A stretch of 64,000 bases of DNA from Martinezella lusitana (GCF_016901135.1 NZ_JAFEVL010000001.1:103331-167330); one strand, 5' to 3'. Shown: positions 19,745-28,020, counted from the first letter of the stretch. The notes: generated by a model from the letters alone, not told the origin. Program-made: numbers and translations.

Positions 19745-20494
19745 TTAGAGGACGCCAGCTTCGTTTTTCAGCTTGTCGACCAGCTCGGCAACCGACTTGA
19801 CCTTGACGCCCGCCTTGCGGCCGGATGGCTCTTCCGTCTTCAAGACCTTCAGGCGCGGCTCGGTCGACACGCCGAAGTCGGCAGGTGTCTTCTTGTCGAG
19901 CGGCTTTTTCTTGGCCTTCATGATGTTCGGCAGCGAAGCATAGCGCGGCTCATTGAGGCGCAGGTCGGTGGTGACGACAGCCGGAAGCTTGATCTCGATG
20001 GTCTGCAGGCCGCCGTCGACTTCGCGGGTGACCTGGGCCTTGCCGTCGCCGATCTCGATCTTCGAGGCGAAGGTCGCCTGCGCCGTGCCGAGAAGGGCCG
20101 CCAGCATCTGGCCGGTCTGGTTCGAATCGTCATCGATTGCCTGTTTGCCGACGATGATCAGGCCGGGCTGTTCCGCATCCGCGACACCCTTGAGGATCTT
20201 GGCAACGGCGAGCGGCTCGACGGCATCGTCGGTCTCGACCAGGATGGCGCGATCCGCCCCCATGGCAAGCGCCGTGCGCAGCGTCTCTTCAGCCTTGGCA
20301 GGCCCGATCGACACGACCACCACTTCCTCGGCTTTGCCGGCTTCCTTCAGCCGCAGCGCTTCCTCAACCGATATCTCGTCGAACGGGTTCATCGACATTT
20401 TGACGTTGGCAAGCTCAACGCCCGAACCATCCGGCTTCACGCGGATCTTGACGTTGTAATCAACTACCCGCTTCACGGGGACGAGAATTTTCAT
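19745..20494 (-). CDS. etfB: Electron transfer flavoprotein beta subunit
   Basis: AMP-binding subunit of ETF, 249 residues. The start [16 protein letters not shown], the [21 protein letters not shown] segment in part, and the ETF-beta signature region [19 protein letters not shown] are present. AAGGAAGGACC precedes the ATG. First gene of etfBA. A promoter with an ACGT-N2-ACGT operator lies about 135 bp upstream (20630-20658). Confidence 0.95.
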   Translation of the reverse strand: MKILVPVKRVVDYNVKIRVKPDGSGVELANVKMSMNPFDEISVEEALRLKEAGKAEEVVVVSIGPAKAEETLRTALAMGADRAILVETDDAVEPLAVAKILKGVADAEQPGLIIVGKQAIDDDSNQTGQMLAALLGTAQATFASKIEIGDGKAQVTREVDGGLQTIEIKLPAVVTTDLRLNEPRYASLPNIMKAKKKPLDKKTPADFGVSTEPRLKVLKTEEPSGRKAGVKVKSVAELVDKLKNEAGVL

Positions 20495-20629
20495 GAGGTC
20501 CTTCCTTCAACACTGCGCTCTAGACCATGGCCTGTTCAGCGCCGCTCCGTTTGTCGAATGGCGACATGGATACGCGTTTTTCCCCCAATTACAACGCTTC
20601 CATGCCGCAGATAAGCAAATTGCTTTAGG

Positions 20630-20658
20630 ACGATAAATAACGCTTACGTCAACGTCAA
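20630..20658 (-). promoter_or_regulatory. etfBA promoter with overlapping LiuR-like operator
   Basis: On the minus strand TTGACG (20653-20658), a 17-nt spacer and TATCGT (20630-20635) form a sigma70-type promoter. The -35 is part of TTGACGTTGACGTAA (20644-20658), an ACGT-N2-ACGT arrangement like the motif of the MerR-family regulator LiuR, which controls branched-chain and fatty acyl-CoA degradation genes in proteobacteria. The site is seen; regulator identity is inferred. Confidence 0.5.
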
Positions 20659-20688
20659 TAAAAATGCCCCAATGGATGAAGCGCGCTG

Positions 20689-21267
20689 CTATCGATTCTT
20701 GCCGGGAACCCAGAGCACGTCGGCCCGCCCACGGTCGTTGGCATGGCGCGCGGCGACGAACAGGAAATCGGACAGTCGGTTGACATATTTCAGCGCCGCC
20801 GGACTGACGCGCTCGCCCTCGCTGCGCGACAGCGCCACCATCAGGCGTTCGGCGCGCCGCGCAATCGTGCGGGCGAGATGCAGATGGGCGGACGCAGGGC
20901 TGCCGGCGGGAAGGACGAAGGACTTCAGCGGCTCGAGATCGGCGTTGAGTGCATCTATGTCGTGTTCGAGGCGTTCGACCTGATGGTCGATGATGCGCAG
21001 CGGTTCATAGGCCGGTGGTTCGTCCGTTTCCGGCGTCGAAAGATCGGCGCCGAGATCGAAGAGATCGTTCTGGATGCGCATCAGCATGGTGTCGAGATCG
21101 GGCATATCGGCCGTGTGCAGCCGGGCGACGCCGATGGCGGAATTGGTTTCGTCGACGGTGCCGTAGCTTTCGACGCGCAGATCGTGCTTCAGCCGCCTTG
21201 GGCCGGCGACGAGGCCAGTCGTGCCGTCATCGCCGGTCTTGGTATAGATCTTGTTGAGTTTGACCAT
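20689..21267 (-). CDS. Cob(I)alamin adenosyltransferase, PduO type
   Basis: Transfers the adenosyl group of ATP to cob(I)alamin, making coenzyme B12, for example for methylmalonyl-CoA mutase. 192 residues. The N-terminal ATP-binding motif KIYTKTGDDGTTGL and the later blocks VLPAGSPASAHLHLARTIAR and AERLMVAL identify the PduO-type (not CobO/BtuR) fold. AGGAAG precedes the ATG. It sits just after the HIG1 gene (13 bp) and upstream of etfBA. Confidence 0.93.
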   Translation of the reverse strand: MVKLNKIYTKTGDDGTTGLVAGPRRLKHDLRVESYGTVDETNSAIGVARLHTADMPDLDTMLMRIQNDLFDLGADLSTPETDEPPAYEPLRIIDHQVERLEHDIDALNADLEPLKSFVLPAGSPASAHLHLARTIARRAERLMVALSRSEGERVSPAALKYVNRLSDFLFVAARHANDRGRADVLWVPGKNR

Positions 21268-21280
21268 TGTCTTCCTGTTG

Positions 21281-21484
21281 TCAGGCGGGGCGCCCGCCGC
21301 CCGTCAGCCAGAGCGTCAGCATGATCAGAATGACTGCGACTGCCTGCAGCAGAACGCGCAGCTGCATCAGCCGATTCGAACGGCTGGGATTGTCGCCTTT
21401 CATCATGTTCAGCAAGCCGCGCACGAGAACGATCGCGACGAGGCCCATGACAATGATGGCGGCGATATAAGTTACAGTCGACAT
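21281..21484 (-). CDS. HIG1-domain twin-transmembrane protein
   Basis: 67 residues with two membrane segments (VTYIAAIIVMGLVAIVLVRGL and VLLQAVAVILIMLTLWL) joined by a short polar loop, MMKGDNPSRSNRLMQLRV. The loop has the NxxRSNRLMxxR pattern of HIG1-type hypoxia-induced proteins, some of which associate with cytochrome oxidase. GGAGG precedes the ATG. It is 13 bp upstream of the adenosyltransferase, probably one operon. The role in this organism is not known. Confidence 0.82.
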   Translation of the reverse strand: MSTVTYIAAIIVMGLVAIVLVRGLLNMMKGDNPSRSNRLMQLRVLLQAVAVILIMLTLWLTGGGRPA

Positions 21485-21560
21485 GGCTCCTCCATCCTTG
21501 TCTCTAGAGCAGTTCAGCCTTTTACGAGCCGTCTGAGCCGCTCTCTACTCATTATTTTTT

Positions 21561-21610
21561 CGCAATTACGGACGGAAAACCGCTACGCACTTTTCCTGGA
21601 ATTGCTCTAG
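21561..21610. repeat. CGCAATT-CGGACG repeat, copy 1
   Basis: CGCAATTACGGACGG through GGAATTGCTCTAG. The ends CGCAATT(A)C and GGAATTGC are roughly inverted. The other copy is at 34375-34424 and is the same at most positions. The stop codon of the SDR gene (21607-21609) lies in the repeat end. Confidence 0.75.
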
Positions 21611-22440
21611 TCCAGCCGGCGCATCAGACGATAGAAAAGGTTAGCCGGCAATAGCCTTTTCAAGAGGACACCCTGCTTGGCAGGCGTGGTCACCAAATAA
21701 TGTGGGCGCGGATTTTTCACATTCAACGCGGATTTTAACACATCGTAGACCGCTTCGGGCCCCAATTTATGTTTACTGATAGGCCCCGAGCCATCAAGTC
21801 GCCTCAGCTGCCGACGGTATTCGACGGCATGGGCCGAGCCTTCGAGGTCGATATGCTCGCGGATCTTTGCGAGCGCATTGGCGGTGAAGCGCGTCGCGAT
21901 CGGGCCGGGCTCGATCAGGCTGACATGAATGCCGCTGTCCTGCAGCTCCATCCGGAGCGTGATCGTCAGCCCTTCCAGCGCGAATTTCGAGGCCGTGTAG
22001 GCGCCACGGAAACGATAGGGAATGAGGCCGAGGATGGACGAGCAGTTGACAATGCGGCCATGCCCCTGCCTGCGCATCAGCGGAATGATCTGGCGTGTCA
22101 GCTCGTGCCAGCCGAAGAAGTTGGTCTCGAACTGCTCGCGCAGAACATCGGTTGTGAGATCCTCGACGGCCCCCGGCTGACCGTAAGCGCCGTTGTTGAA
22201 GAGGGCATCGATGCGGTCGCCCGTCCGTTCGCGCAGGGTTGCCACGACAGCGGAGATCGTTTCGGGCCGCGTATAATCCATGAGCAGCGCTTCGATGCCG
22301 TCGGCTTCGAGCGGGCCGAGGTCTTCCTCTCTGCGCACGGTTGCAAAAACGCGCCATCCGTCGGTCTGCAACGCCCGGGCGCAGTGAGCGCCGATTCCGG
22401 ATGAGCAACCAGTTAGCAGGATAATGCGTTGTTCCGTCAT
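21607..22440 (-). CDS. Short-chain dehydrogenase/reductase
   Basis: Classical SDR of 277 residues from the ATG at 22440, which has AGGAAA 6 nt upstream; the frame is open further but the added sequence is not SDR-like. TGCSSGIGAHCARAL binds NAD(P), NNGAYGQPGAVED is the NNAG equivalent, and YTASKFALEG contains the catalytic Tyr/Lys. The substrate is unknown. The C-terminus has the LLPANLFYRLMRRL extension seen in SDRs of the YbbO kind. Its stop codon is inside a repeat. Confidence 0.88.
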   Translation of the reverse strand: MTEQRIILLTGCSSGIGAHCARALQTDGWRVFATVRREEDLGPLEADGIEALLMDYTRPETISAVVATLRERTGDRIDALFNNGAYGQPGAVEDLTTDVLREQFETNFFGWHELTRQIIPLMRRQGHGRIVNCSSILGLIPYRFRGAYTASKFALEGLTITLRMELQDSGIHVSLIEPGPIATRFTANALAKIREHIDLEGSAHAVEYRRQLRRLDGSGPISKHKLGPEAVYDVLKSALNVKNPRPHYLVTTPAKQGVLLKRLLPANLFYRLMRRLD

Positions 22441-22538
22441 AGGATGTTTCCTGTACAAACAGAAACTCGTTTCCCATATTCGGGGAGCCGACACAATCGA
22501 CAACCGGCGGGTGAATGCCGACGTCAAGTGGAGATGGA

Positions 22539-23474
22539 ATGCCGACAGTCCTGCGGACGGTTTACAAGGTGGTTTATGACGCGGTGTTTCATTTCGTCGA
22601 GGATGACGGCTTCGCCATGGCAAGCCATGTGGCGCTTTCGACGCTGCTGGCAGTTTTCCCCTTTCTGATCTTCGGCACGGCGCTGGCAAGCTTTCTCGGC
22701 GCCAGCCAGTTTTCGTCCACGGCCGTACATCTGATCTTCGATACCTGGCCGGAGGCGATCGCCAAGCCCGTGGCTGATCAGGTCGTGCAGGTGCTGACGA
22801 TCCCGCGCGGCGGCCTTTTGACGATCTCGGTGCTTGCGGCCGCCTACTTCGCCTCGAACGGCGTCGAGGCGCTGCGCATATCCCTCAACCGCGCTTACCG
22901 CGTTCTTGAGACGCGGCCCTGGTATTTCAATCGTCTCGCCAGTCTCGGCTATGTGCTGATCGCGGTGCTGATCTTCGCAATCCTAAGCATTCTGCTTGTC
23001 GCCGTGCCCTTGGCCCTCAACTACACGCGGCAATGGCTGCCGGCACTTGCCGATATCCTTGATATCGTCTTCAGCTGGCGAATCTACGGCACCATTTTCC
23101 TGCTGGTGGCCGGGCTGCTGATCCTGCATCTGTGGCTGGCAGCCGGCCGGCGTCGCCTTTTCGACGTCATTCCCGGCGTCGTCCTGACGCTGGTTTTCTG
23201 GTCGATCGGCGCGTTGCTCTTTGCCTATTATCTTTCGACCTTCGCCAATTATACCGCGACTTATGCCGGTCTGGCGTCTGTCATGATCGTGCTGATCTTC
23301 CTCTATATGCTCGCCGTGATCTTCATCCTGGGGGCGGAGATCAACGCCGCGCTGATGAAGTTCCGGGTGCGGCGCCTGCTTTTCGGCAAGGTGGCAAGCC
23401 GTGCGGTGGAGGTACCATCAGAAGAGGCGCCATCAGAGACCGAGGCCGATGCGGCGGCGAAGCTCCACCGGTGA
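22539..23474 (+). CDS. YihY/BrkB-family membrane protein
   Basis: 311 residues, six predicted membrane segments, matching the UPF0761/YihY (formerly RNase BN) family of unknown transport-like function. The conserved N-terminus HFVEDDGFAMASHVALSTLL and the block YFASNGVEALRISLNRAYRV are present. GGAGATGG lies directly before the ATG at 22539; an in-frame ATG at 22515 is possible. The last 42 bp overlap the 3' end of gluQ on the other strand. Confidence 0.88.
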   Translation: MPTVLRTVYKVVYDAVFHFVEDDGFAMASHVALSTLLAVFPFLIFGTALASFLGASQFSSTAVHLIFDTWPEAIAKPVADQVVQVLTIPRGGLLTISVLAAAYFASNGVEALRISLNRAYRVLETRPWYFNRLASLGYVLIAVLIFAILSILLVAVPLALNYTRQWLPALADILDIVFSWRIYGTIFLLVAGLLILHLWLAAGRRRLFDVIPGVVLTLVFWSIGALLFAYYLSTFANYTATYAGLASVMIVLIFLYMLAVIFILGAEINAALMKFRVRRLLFGKVASRAVEVPSEEAPSETEADAAAKLHR

Positions 23475-24320
23475 CAGGTCCTGCCTGCGCCATTCGGCAA
23501 TGCCGGTATCGCCCATGCTCTTCGACAGCTTTCTACCGTCTTCCCCAGGGATCAGGCGGTGATGACGATAGAGCGGTTCGGGTAGGCCGAGCAGGGTTTG
23601 CAACAGGCGATGGATCGAGGTGGCTTGGAAAAGGTCGAGGCCGCGCACGACATGGGTGATGCCCTGCACCGCGTCGTCGACGACGACGGAAAGATGATAG
23701 CTCGACGGCGCGTCGGAACGTGACAGCACGACATCGCCCCAAGCCGCCGGATCGGCAAGGATATCGCCGGTCTCGCCGTCGCCGCTTTCCTGCCAGCGAA
23801 GCGGCTCGCCGACCGCCGCCATGGCCTTTTCCATATCGAGACGCCAGGCATGCTTGAGGCCGGCATCCAGCAGGCGCTGCCGCTCTGCAGCGTCGCGCTC
23901 ACGATCGTCGGGCGGGTAGAGCGGCGTACCGTCCGGATCACGGGGCCATGGCCTGCCGCCCGCCTCGAATGCCGCGACCCTGGCCTTGACCTCGCCACGC
24001 GTCAGAAAGGCGGGATAGACAAGGCCGCGCTCGATGAGCGTCTGCAGGGCCTCCTGGTAGGCCGGGAAATGTTCGGACTGCCGGCGCACCGGCTCCTGCC
24101 AGCGAAGACCGAGCCAGGCGAGATCGGTGAAGATGCCGGCTTCGAAATCGGGTGTGCAGCGGGCCTGATCTATGTCTTCGATACGCAGCAGGAAATCGCC
24201 GCCGGCCTTGGCGGCCATCTCGTGATTGAGGATGGCCGACAGCGCATGACCGAGGTGCAACGGGCCGTTTGGGCTCGGGGCAAAGCGGAATTTCGGCTTT
24301 TGACGGGGAATCTCGATCAT
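23433..24320 (-). CDS. gluQ: Glutamyl-Q tRNA(Asp) synthetase
   Basis: Truncated GluRS paralogue that attaches glutamate to the queuosine of tRNA-Asp. 295 residues from the ATG at 24320. RFAPSPNGPLHLGHALSAI holds the HIGH-type motif and KLSKSMGD the KMSKS-type motif; the anticodon-binding domain is absent, as expected. The zinc-site cysteines of E. coli YadB (YPCxC) are replaced by YPAFLTRGEVKARV, so this copy seems to lack zinc. It is divergent from the glycosylase gene and overlaps yihY at its 3' end. Confidence 0.9.
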   Translation of the reverse strand: MIEIPRQKPKFRFAPSPNGPLHLGHALSAILNHEMAAKAGGDFLLRIEDIDQARCTPDFEAGIFTDLAWLGLRWQEPVRRQSEHFPAYQEALQTLIERGLVYPAFLTRGEVKARVAAFEAGGRPWPRDPDGTPLYPPDDRERDAAERQRLLDAGLKHAWRLDMEKAMAAVGEPLRWQESGDGETGDILADPAAWGDVVLSRSDAPSSYHLSVVVDDAVQGITHVVRGLDLFQATSIHRLLQTLLGLPEPLYRHHRLIPGEDGRKLSKSMGDTGIAEWRRQDLSPVELRRRIGLGL

Positions 24321-24363
24321 GCTTTCTTCTGCCACGAATTTGAACCGGGGACTACGAGACGCC

Positions 24364-25008
24364 ATGCAGATCATTCGCGACGAGGGCGATATCGAACGGG
24401 GATTGGCCGCCCTGCTGGAGCTCGATCCGCGCCTGCGGCCCGTTGCTGCAGAGGCGGGCGCGGTGCCGCTGAGGCTGCGCGAACCGGGCTTCGAGGGGCT
24501 TGCCCATATCATCGTTTCGCAGGTCGTGTCGCGCGCCAGCGCCGATGCAATCTGGGGGCGGATGACGGCACGGCTGGGAGGTGTGACCGCCGATGGCTAT
24601 GCCGGCCTCGAGCCGGACGCCTGGCGAGCCTTCGGCCTGTCGCGAATCAAGCATGATACACTGGCGCGTGTGGCCGATGCCGTCGTTGGAGGTGGCCTTG
24701 ATCTGCATGCGCTCAGCGCCGAATCACCGAAAAAGGCGCTCTCCGAGCTGATGGCCATCAAGGGAATCGGCCCCTGGACGGCCGAGGTTTACCTGATGTT
24801 TTGCGGCGGTCACGCAGATGTGTTCCCGGCCGGCGATGTGGCGCTGCAGGCCGCTGTCGGCATGGCTTTCGGACATGAGGAAAGGCCGCTGGCCAAGGCT
24901 CTTGCCCGGGAAGCGGCGGTTTGGGCGCCCTGGCGCTCGGTCGCCGCCCGGCTTTTCTGGGCCTATTACGCCGCGAAAACCCGGCGGGATGCGCTGCCTA
25001 TCGTTTAA
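24364..25008 (+). CDS. DNA-3-methyladenine glycosylase (AlkA-like)
   Basis: HhH-GPD base excision glycosylase removing alkylated purines; 214 residues. LMAIKGIGPWTAEVYLMF is the helix-hairpin-helix, followed by FPAGDVALQAAVG with the catalytic Asp; the C-terminal WAPWRSVAARLFWAYY is typical. No iron-sulfur cysteines, so it belongs to the AlkA/Mag1-type group. An earlier ATG at 24319 overlaps the gluQ start; MQIIRDEGDIERGL at 24364 matches the family start better. It neighbours an HNH gene. Confidence 0.9.
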   Translation: MQIIRDEGDIERGLAALLELDPRLRPVAAEAGAVPLRLREPGFEGLAHIIVSQVVSRASADAIWGRMTARLGGVTADGYAGLEPDAWRAFGLSRIKHDTLARVADAVVGGGLDLHALSAESPKKALSELMAIKGIGPWTAEVYLMFCGGHADVFPAGDVALQAAVGMAFGHEERPLAKALAREAAVWAPWRSVAARLFWAYYAAKTRRDALPIV

Positions 25009-25107
25009 TCAGCGCCTCCTTGGTTTTGCCTTTATGCACTGAATTTATTGGACTTCACAATCCTGTAACAACCGGCCTAATATACAGGTGCAGATGCCGA
25101 ATCGATC

Positions 25108-25113
25108 AGGAGG
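25108..25113 (+). promoter_or_regulatory. AGGAGG ribosome binding site fixing a TTG start
   Basis: A full AGGAGG lies 5 nt before TTG at 25119-25121. It decides the start of the HNH gene, whose frame is open for 198 nt further upstream. Confidence 0.85.
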
Positions 25114-25118
25114 GTTCC

Positions 25119-25676
25119 TTGACGATTGCAGTCTCCCCGCAGTCCTTACCGGCGCTCGTCCTGAACGCCGACTATAGGCCGCTGAGTTATTACCCCTTGT
25201 CGCTCTGGTCCTGGCAGGACGCGATCAAGGCGGTTTTCCTTGACCGTGTGAATATCATTGCTGAATACGATCACTGCGTATCGTCGCCGAGCTTCTCGAT
25301 GCGGCTGCCGAGCGTCGTCTGCCTCAAGACATACGTGCAGCCTTCCCGCAATCCCGCCTTCACCCGGTTCAACGTCTTCCTGCGTGACCGGTTCGAGTGT
25401 CAGTATTGCGGTTCGCATGACGACCTGACCTTCGATCACGTCATCCCGCGCGCCCATGGCGGCGAGACGACCTGGGAGAACGTGGTCGCCGCCTGCTCGC
25501 CGTGCAACCTGCGCAAGGGCAGCAAGCTGCCGAAGCAGGCCGGCATGTTCCCGGCGCAGAAGCCCTATCAGCCGACCGTGCAGGACCTGCACAATAACGG
25601 CCGTCTGTTCCCGCCGAACTACCTGCACGACAGCTGGCTCGACTATCTCTACTGGGATTCGGAACTGCAGCCGTAA
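25119..25676 (+). CDS. HNH endonuclease family protein
   Basis: 185 residues beginning with a TTG codon (TIAVSPQSLPALVLNADYRPL after Met). The HNH fold is complete: CQYCGS, LTFDHVIPRAHGG, TTWENVVAACSPCNLRKG, with two Cys pairs holding a structural zinc. This is the conserved alphaproteobacterial stand-alone HNH protein with an N-terminal domain matching residues 10-60 in relatives; its DNA target is unknown and no partner toxin or restriction gene is near. It follows the DNA glycosylase, which may point to repair. Confidence 0.88.
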   Translation: MTIAVSPQSLPALVLNADYRPLSYYPLSLWSWQDAIKAVFLDRVNIIAEYDHCVSSPSFSMRLPSVVCLKTYVQPSRNPAFTRFNVFLRDRFECQYCGSHDDLTFDHVIPRAHGGETTWENVVAACSPCNLRKGSKLPKQAGMFPAQKPYQPTVQDLHNNGRLFPPNYLHDSWLDYLYWDSELQP

Positions 25677-25716
25677 GAGATGGCGTCTTTTCGACGGCGG
25701 AGCTCGCGGAGAGTGC

Positions 25717-25910
25717 GTCACCCCCTCTGTCACTTTCGTGACATCTCCCCCACATGGGGGGAGATTGGTAACTCGTGGCGCCTCCCCGCCCTAAGCCAAT
25801 ATTGCGTCTGCTGAAACTGAGATTATTGTTTCTTTGCAGGGGCGCGGCACACTCCCAACGATCTCCCCCCATGTGGGGGAGATGTCACGAAGTGACAGAG
25901 GGGGTATCAG
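25717..25910. repeat. Inverted pair of CTGTCACTTCGTGACATCTCCCCC repeats
   Basis: Copy A (about 25720-25768) and copy B (about 25857-25907) are inverted and nearly identical over about 48 nt; A has one extra T in its TCACTTTCGTGA core. Each arm contains two small palindromes (TCAC-TTCG-GTGA and CTCCCCC-ACAT-GGGGGAG). About 88 bp of non-repeat sequence lies between. The pair fills most of the gap between the HNH gene and dsbB. Confidence 0.8.
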
Positions 25911-25963
25911 CAGCACGTCATACAAGAGATCGCGACCACCTTCTCTCCGCTGGAGAGAAGGGG

Positions 25964-26476
25964 CTATGCGGCCTTCTTCACGCCGACAAAGGCGATTGCG
26001 GCCAGGATGATGCTGGCGATCACATTCCATCCGGCCATCGACAGGCCGAGGATGCGGAGGGCGGCTTCCGTGCAGGACGGGCCTTTGATGGTGCTCAGTT
26101 CGTTCAAGAGGTCGCCGGCATTCTGCGTCATGCTGCTTGCCGTGGTCGAGCAGGTCGTCGGGCCCGCCCAGAAGTGCCATTCGACGCCGGCGTGATAGAC
26201 GCCGATACCGCCGCCGACAATCATCATCAGGCCGGCGATGGCCAGCAGCCCGCGGGTGATCCAGGAGGGCATGCCGGCTACGGCCGACAGCGCCGCGACG
26301 ATGGCGACCGGAATGCCGTAGTAATAGGGCTGACGCTGATCCAGGCAGAGCGCGCAGGGAATATAGCCGCCGATATGCTGGAAGCCGAGTGCCGTGCCGA
26401 TGACGACGATCATGCCGAGCGTCAGCAGCACGCTATAGCTAAGGCCGGCGCGTAGGGAAGGCGAGGTCGTGGACAT
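25964..26476 (-). CDS. dsbB: Disulfide bond formation protein B family
   Basis: 170-residue inner-membrane protein with four hydrophobic segments that re-oxidises a DsbA-type partner using quinone. Two Cys pairs are present: C41 and C44 in IPCALCLDQRQPYYYGIP, and C109 and C135 in the second periplasmic loop. The start ATG at 26476 has GGAG upstream; the longer open frame upstream is only the shadow of the DedA-like gene. The DedA-like gene ends 17 bp upstream, so the two are one operon. No dsbA is in the window. Confidence 0.92.
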   Translation of the reverse strand: MSTTSPSLRAGLSYSVLLTLGMIVVIGTALGFQHIGGYIPCALCLDQRQPYYYGIPVAIVAALSAVAGMPSWITRGLLAIAGLMMIVGGGIGVYHAGVEWHFWAGPTTCSTTASSMTQNAGDLLNELSTIKGPSCTEAALRILGLSMAGWNVIASIILAAIAFVGVKKAA

Positions 26477-26493
26477 GCGTGGGGGCTCCTTGG

Positions 26494-27087
26494 TCAGCGC
26501 GCCAGGGCATAATGGAAGATGATGTAGAGGATGATCAGCACGGCAGCGGCGGCCATGGTGATCTGACCGAGGCGCTTCTCGATGAAATGGCGGATGGATT
26601 CGCCATAGCGACGCAACAGGAAGGCCAGGAAGAAGAAGCGCGCGCCGCGGGCGACGATCGCCGAGATGATGAACAGGCCGAGATTGATGTGAGCGACGCC
26701 GGACAGGATCGTCACCACCTTGATCGGCGGCAGATGCGCGAGGCCCGAGGTGACCAGCAGCAGCACCACCCATCCATAGGTGACGCCGGCGCTCATCTGG
26801 TTGAAGGCGTCAAGCTTGCCGTAGAATTCCAGGATCGGCTTGGCGATGGCCTCGAAGGCAAAATAGCCGAGCGCCCAGCCGGCGATGCCGCCGAGCACGG
26901 AGGCGACCGTCGCCGTCAGCGCATAGCGCCAGGCGCGCTCGGGCCTGGCGAGCGACATCGGCAGGAACAGCACATCCGCGGGCACGAGAAAGATGGAGCT
27001 CTCGACGAAGGCGATAACAGCCAACCAGATTTCCGCCGATTTGCGGCCGGCGAGCGACATGGTCCAGTCGTAAAGTCTTCGAAGCAT
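26494..27087 (-). CDS. YqaA/DedA-like (SNARE-associated/VTT) membrane protein
   Basis: 197 residues, four or five membrane segments, VTT/DedA superfamily of the YqaA branch. Visible: EIWLAVIAFVESSIFLVPAD at the N-terminus with the conserved acidic residue (E), the glycine-rich IAGWALGYFAFEAI, and an ATSGLAHLPPIK-like block (LVTSGLAHLPPIKVV). DedA relatives move lipid carriers such as undecaprenyl phosphate across the membrane. First gene of the operon with dsbB. Confidence 0.88.
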   Translation of the reverse strand: MLRRLYDWTMSLAGRKSAEIWLAVIAFVESSIFLVPADVLFLPMSLARPERAWRYALTATVASVLGGIAGWALGYFAFEAIAKPILEFYGKLDAFNQMSAGVTYGWVVLLLVTSGLAHLPPIKVVTILSGVAHINLGLFIISAIVARGARFFFLAFLLRRYGESIRHFIEKRLGQITMAAAAVLIILYIIFHYALAR

Positions 27088-27329
27088 GAGGCCCCCTATT
27101 GCTGCGTTGCAAACCTTTAGGGAGCAGGATTATGGCTGTAAATGGTCGCCGGGTGACGGAAGCCGCACAAAATCAAAATTTTTCGTGATGGTGGGTGATG
27201 GCGGCTCCGCGGGATACGCCCCGAGGGGCAGCGCTCTTTGCATGATTGATGTCCCTTCTCACATGTACTCTGCCGCGTTCTGGAACCTTTTCTGCATCCA
27301 GGGGTTTTAGCGTGTGGAGGAGTATCGCT

Positions 27330-27581
27330 ATGAGCAATGATCTCAATAGACCAAATCCGGACCTTAGAAGCACGCCGCTTTCACGCCGCCCGCCTTGGGC
27401 ATCGTGGATGGTTATCCTGGCAGCTGTTGTCATAGCCGCGCTGGCGTGGAACTTCTGGCCTCATACAAAGTCGACCGAAGCTACAGCTCCGGCCGCTCAG
27501 ACCACAACGACGCAGCCACCGGCAACGACGCAGCCACCGGCAACGGCAACGCCGCCTGCGACGGCGCCTGCTCAGCAGTAG
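27330..27581 (+). CDS. Small membrane-anchored protein with Thr/Pro/Ala tail
   Basis: 83 residues with ATG at 27330 and a strong GGAGGAG at 27316-27322. A polar N-terminus, one membrane segment (WASWMVILAAVVIAALAWNF, about residues 24-43), then a tail of about 37 residues made of Thr, Pro, Ala and Gln (TTQPPA repeated). The tail is encoded by exact 18-bp tandem copies. Function unknown; similar short proteins are common in rhizobia. A strong terminator follows directly. Confidence 0.75.
   Translation: MSNDLNRPNPDLRSTPLSRRPPWASWMVILAAVVIAALAWNFWPHTKSTEATAPAAQTTTTQPPATTQPPATATPPATAPAQQ
27507..27542 (+). repeat. 18-bp tandem coding repeat (TTQPPA)
   Basis: ACGACGCAGCCACCGGCA occurs twice in perfect tandem (27507-27524 and 27525-27542), each encoding TTQPPA. 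Copy number may vary between strains. Confidence 0.85.
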
Positions 27582-27587
27582 AGAAAG

Positions 27588-27609
27588 CCCGCCAGCAATG
27601 GCGGGTTTT
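27588..27609 (+). terminator. Rho-independent terminator
   Basis: CCCGCC (27588-27593), loop AGCAAT, GGCGGG (27600-27605), then TTTT. It lies 6 bp after the stop of the small membrane protein gene. Confidence 0.85.
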
Positions 27610-27935
27610 CCATCTGCAAGATAACGCCTCCAGATAATGCAGATCCATATTGCTCCAACCTTAAAAACCCGCCGGGTATTCAGGTGCAAGATCAGCGCAA
27701 GACCGACACGGTGTTTCGCGCTATCACCATAGGCAAAGTCACCCAACGGCTGGAGAACGCAGCACTGCGTATAGAGAGCGGGAACAGTCAACATGCCCGC
27801 AGCGTCCGTTTTGATTACACCTTGGGCGGTGCGCCGGCGGCTGCTTGAGCGATCCGCTTAGCCAATTAAACGTTCGAATGAGAAAGTCCGCTCTGTGCGG
27901 GGGGGGGCGTGAAATTTGGCTGTTCGGCCGGGTAA
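27610..27935. other. Intergenic stretch without a gene
   Basis: About 325 bp between the terminator at 27609 and the 3' end of tRNA-Leu. I see no credible coding frame, only short open frames lacking ribosome binding sites, and a run of nine G at 27899-27907. No terminator is evident for the tRNA on the minus strand. Confidence 0.6.
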
Positions 27936-28020
27936 TGGTGCCCCATGCCGGAGTCGAACCAGCACTTCTTTCGAAACTCGATTTTGAGTCGAGCGCGTCT
28001 ACCAATTCCGCCAATGGGGC
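27936..28020 (-). tRNA. tRNA-Leu (CAA)
   Basis: 85-nt class II tRNA on the minus strand. The acceptor arms GCCCCAT/ATGGGGC pair over 7 bp, the discriminator is A, and CCA is encoded. Anticodon stem CTCGA/TCGAG encloses loop CTCAAAA, giving anticodon CAA for UUG codons. A long variable arm (TTTCGAAAGAAG) and T-arm GCTGG-TTCGACT-CCGGC are present. No integrase gene or att duplication is nearby. Confidence 0.97.

Noticed and set aside
27936..28020. tRNA-Leu as an integration site for a genomic island
   Set aside because: No integrase, no duplicated 3' tRNA end and no composition step next to it.
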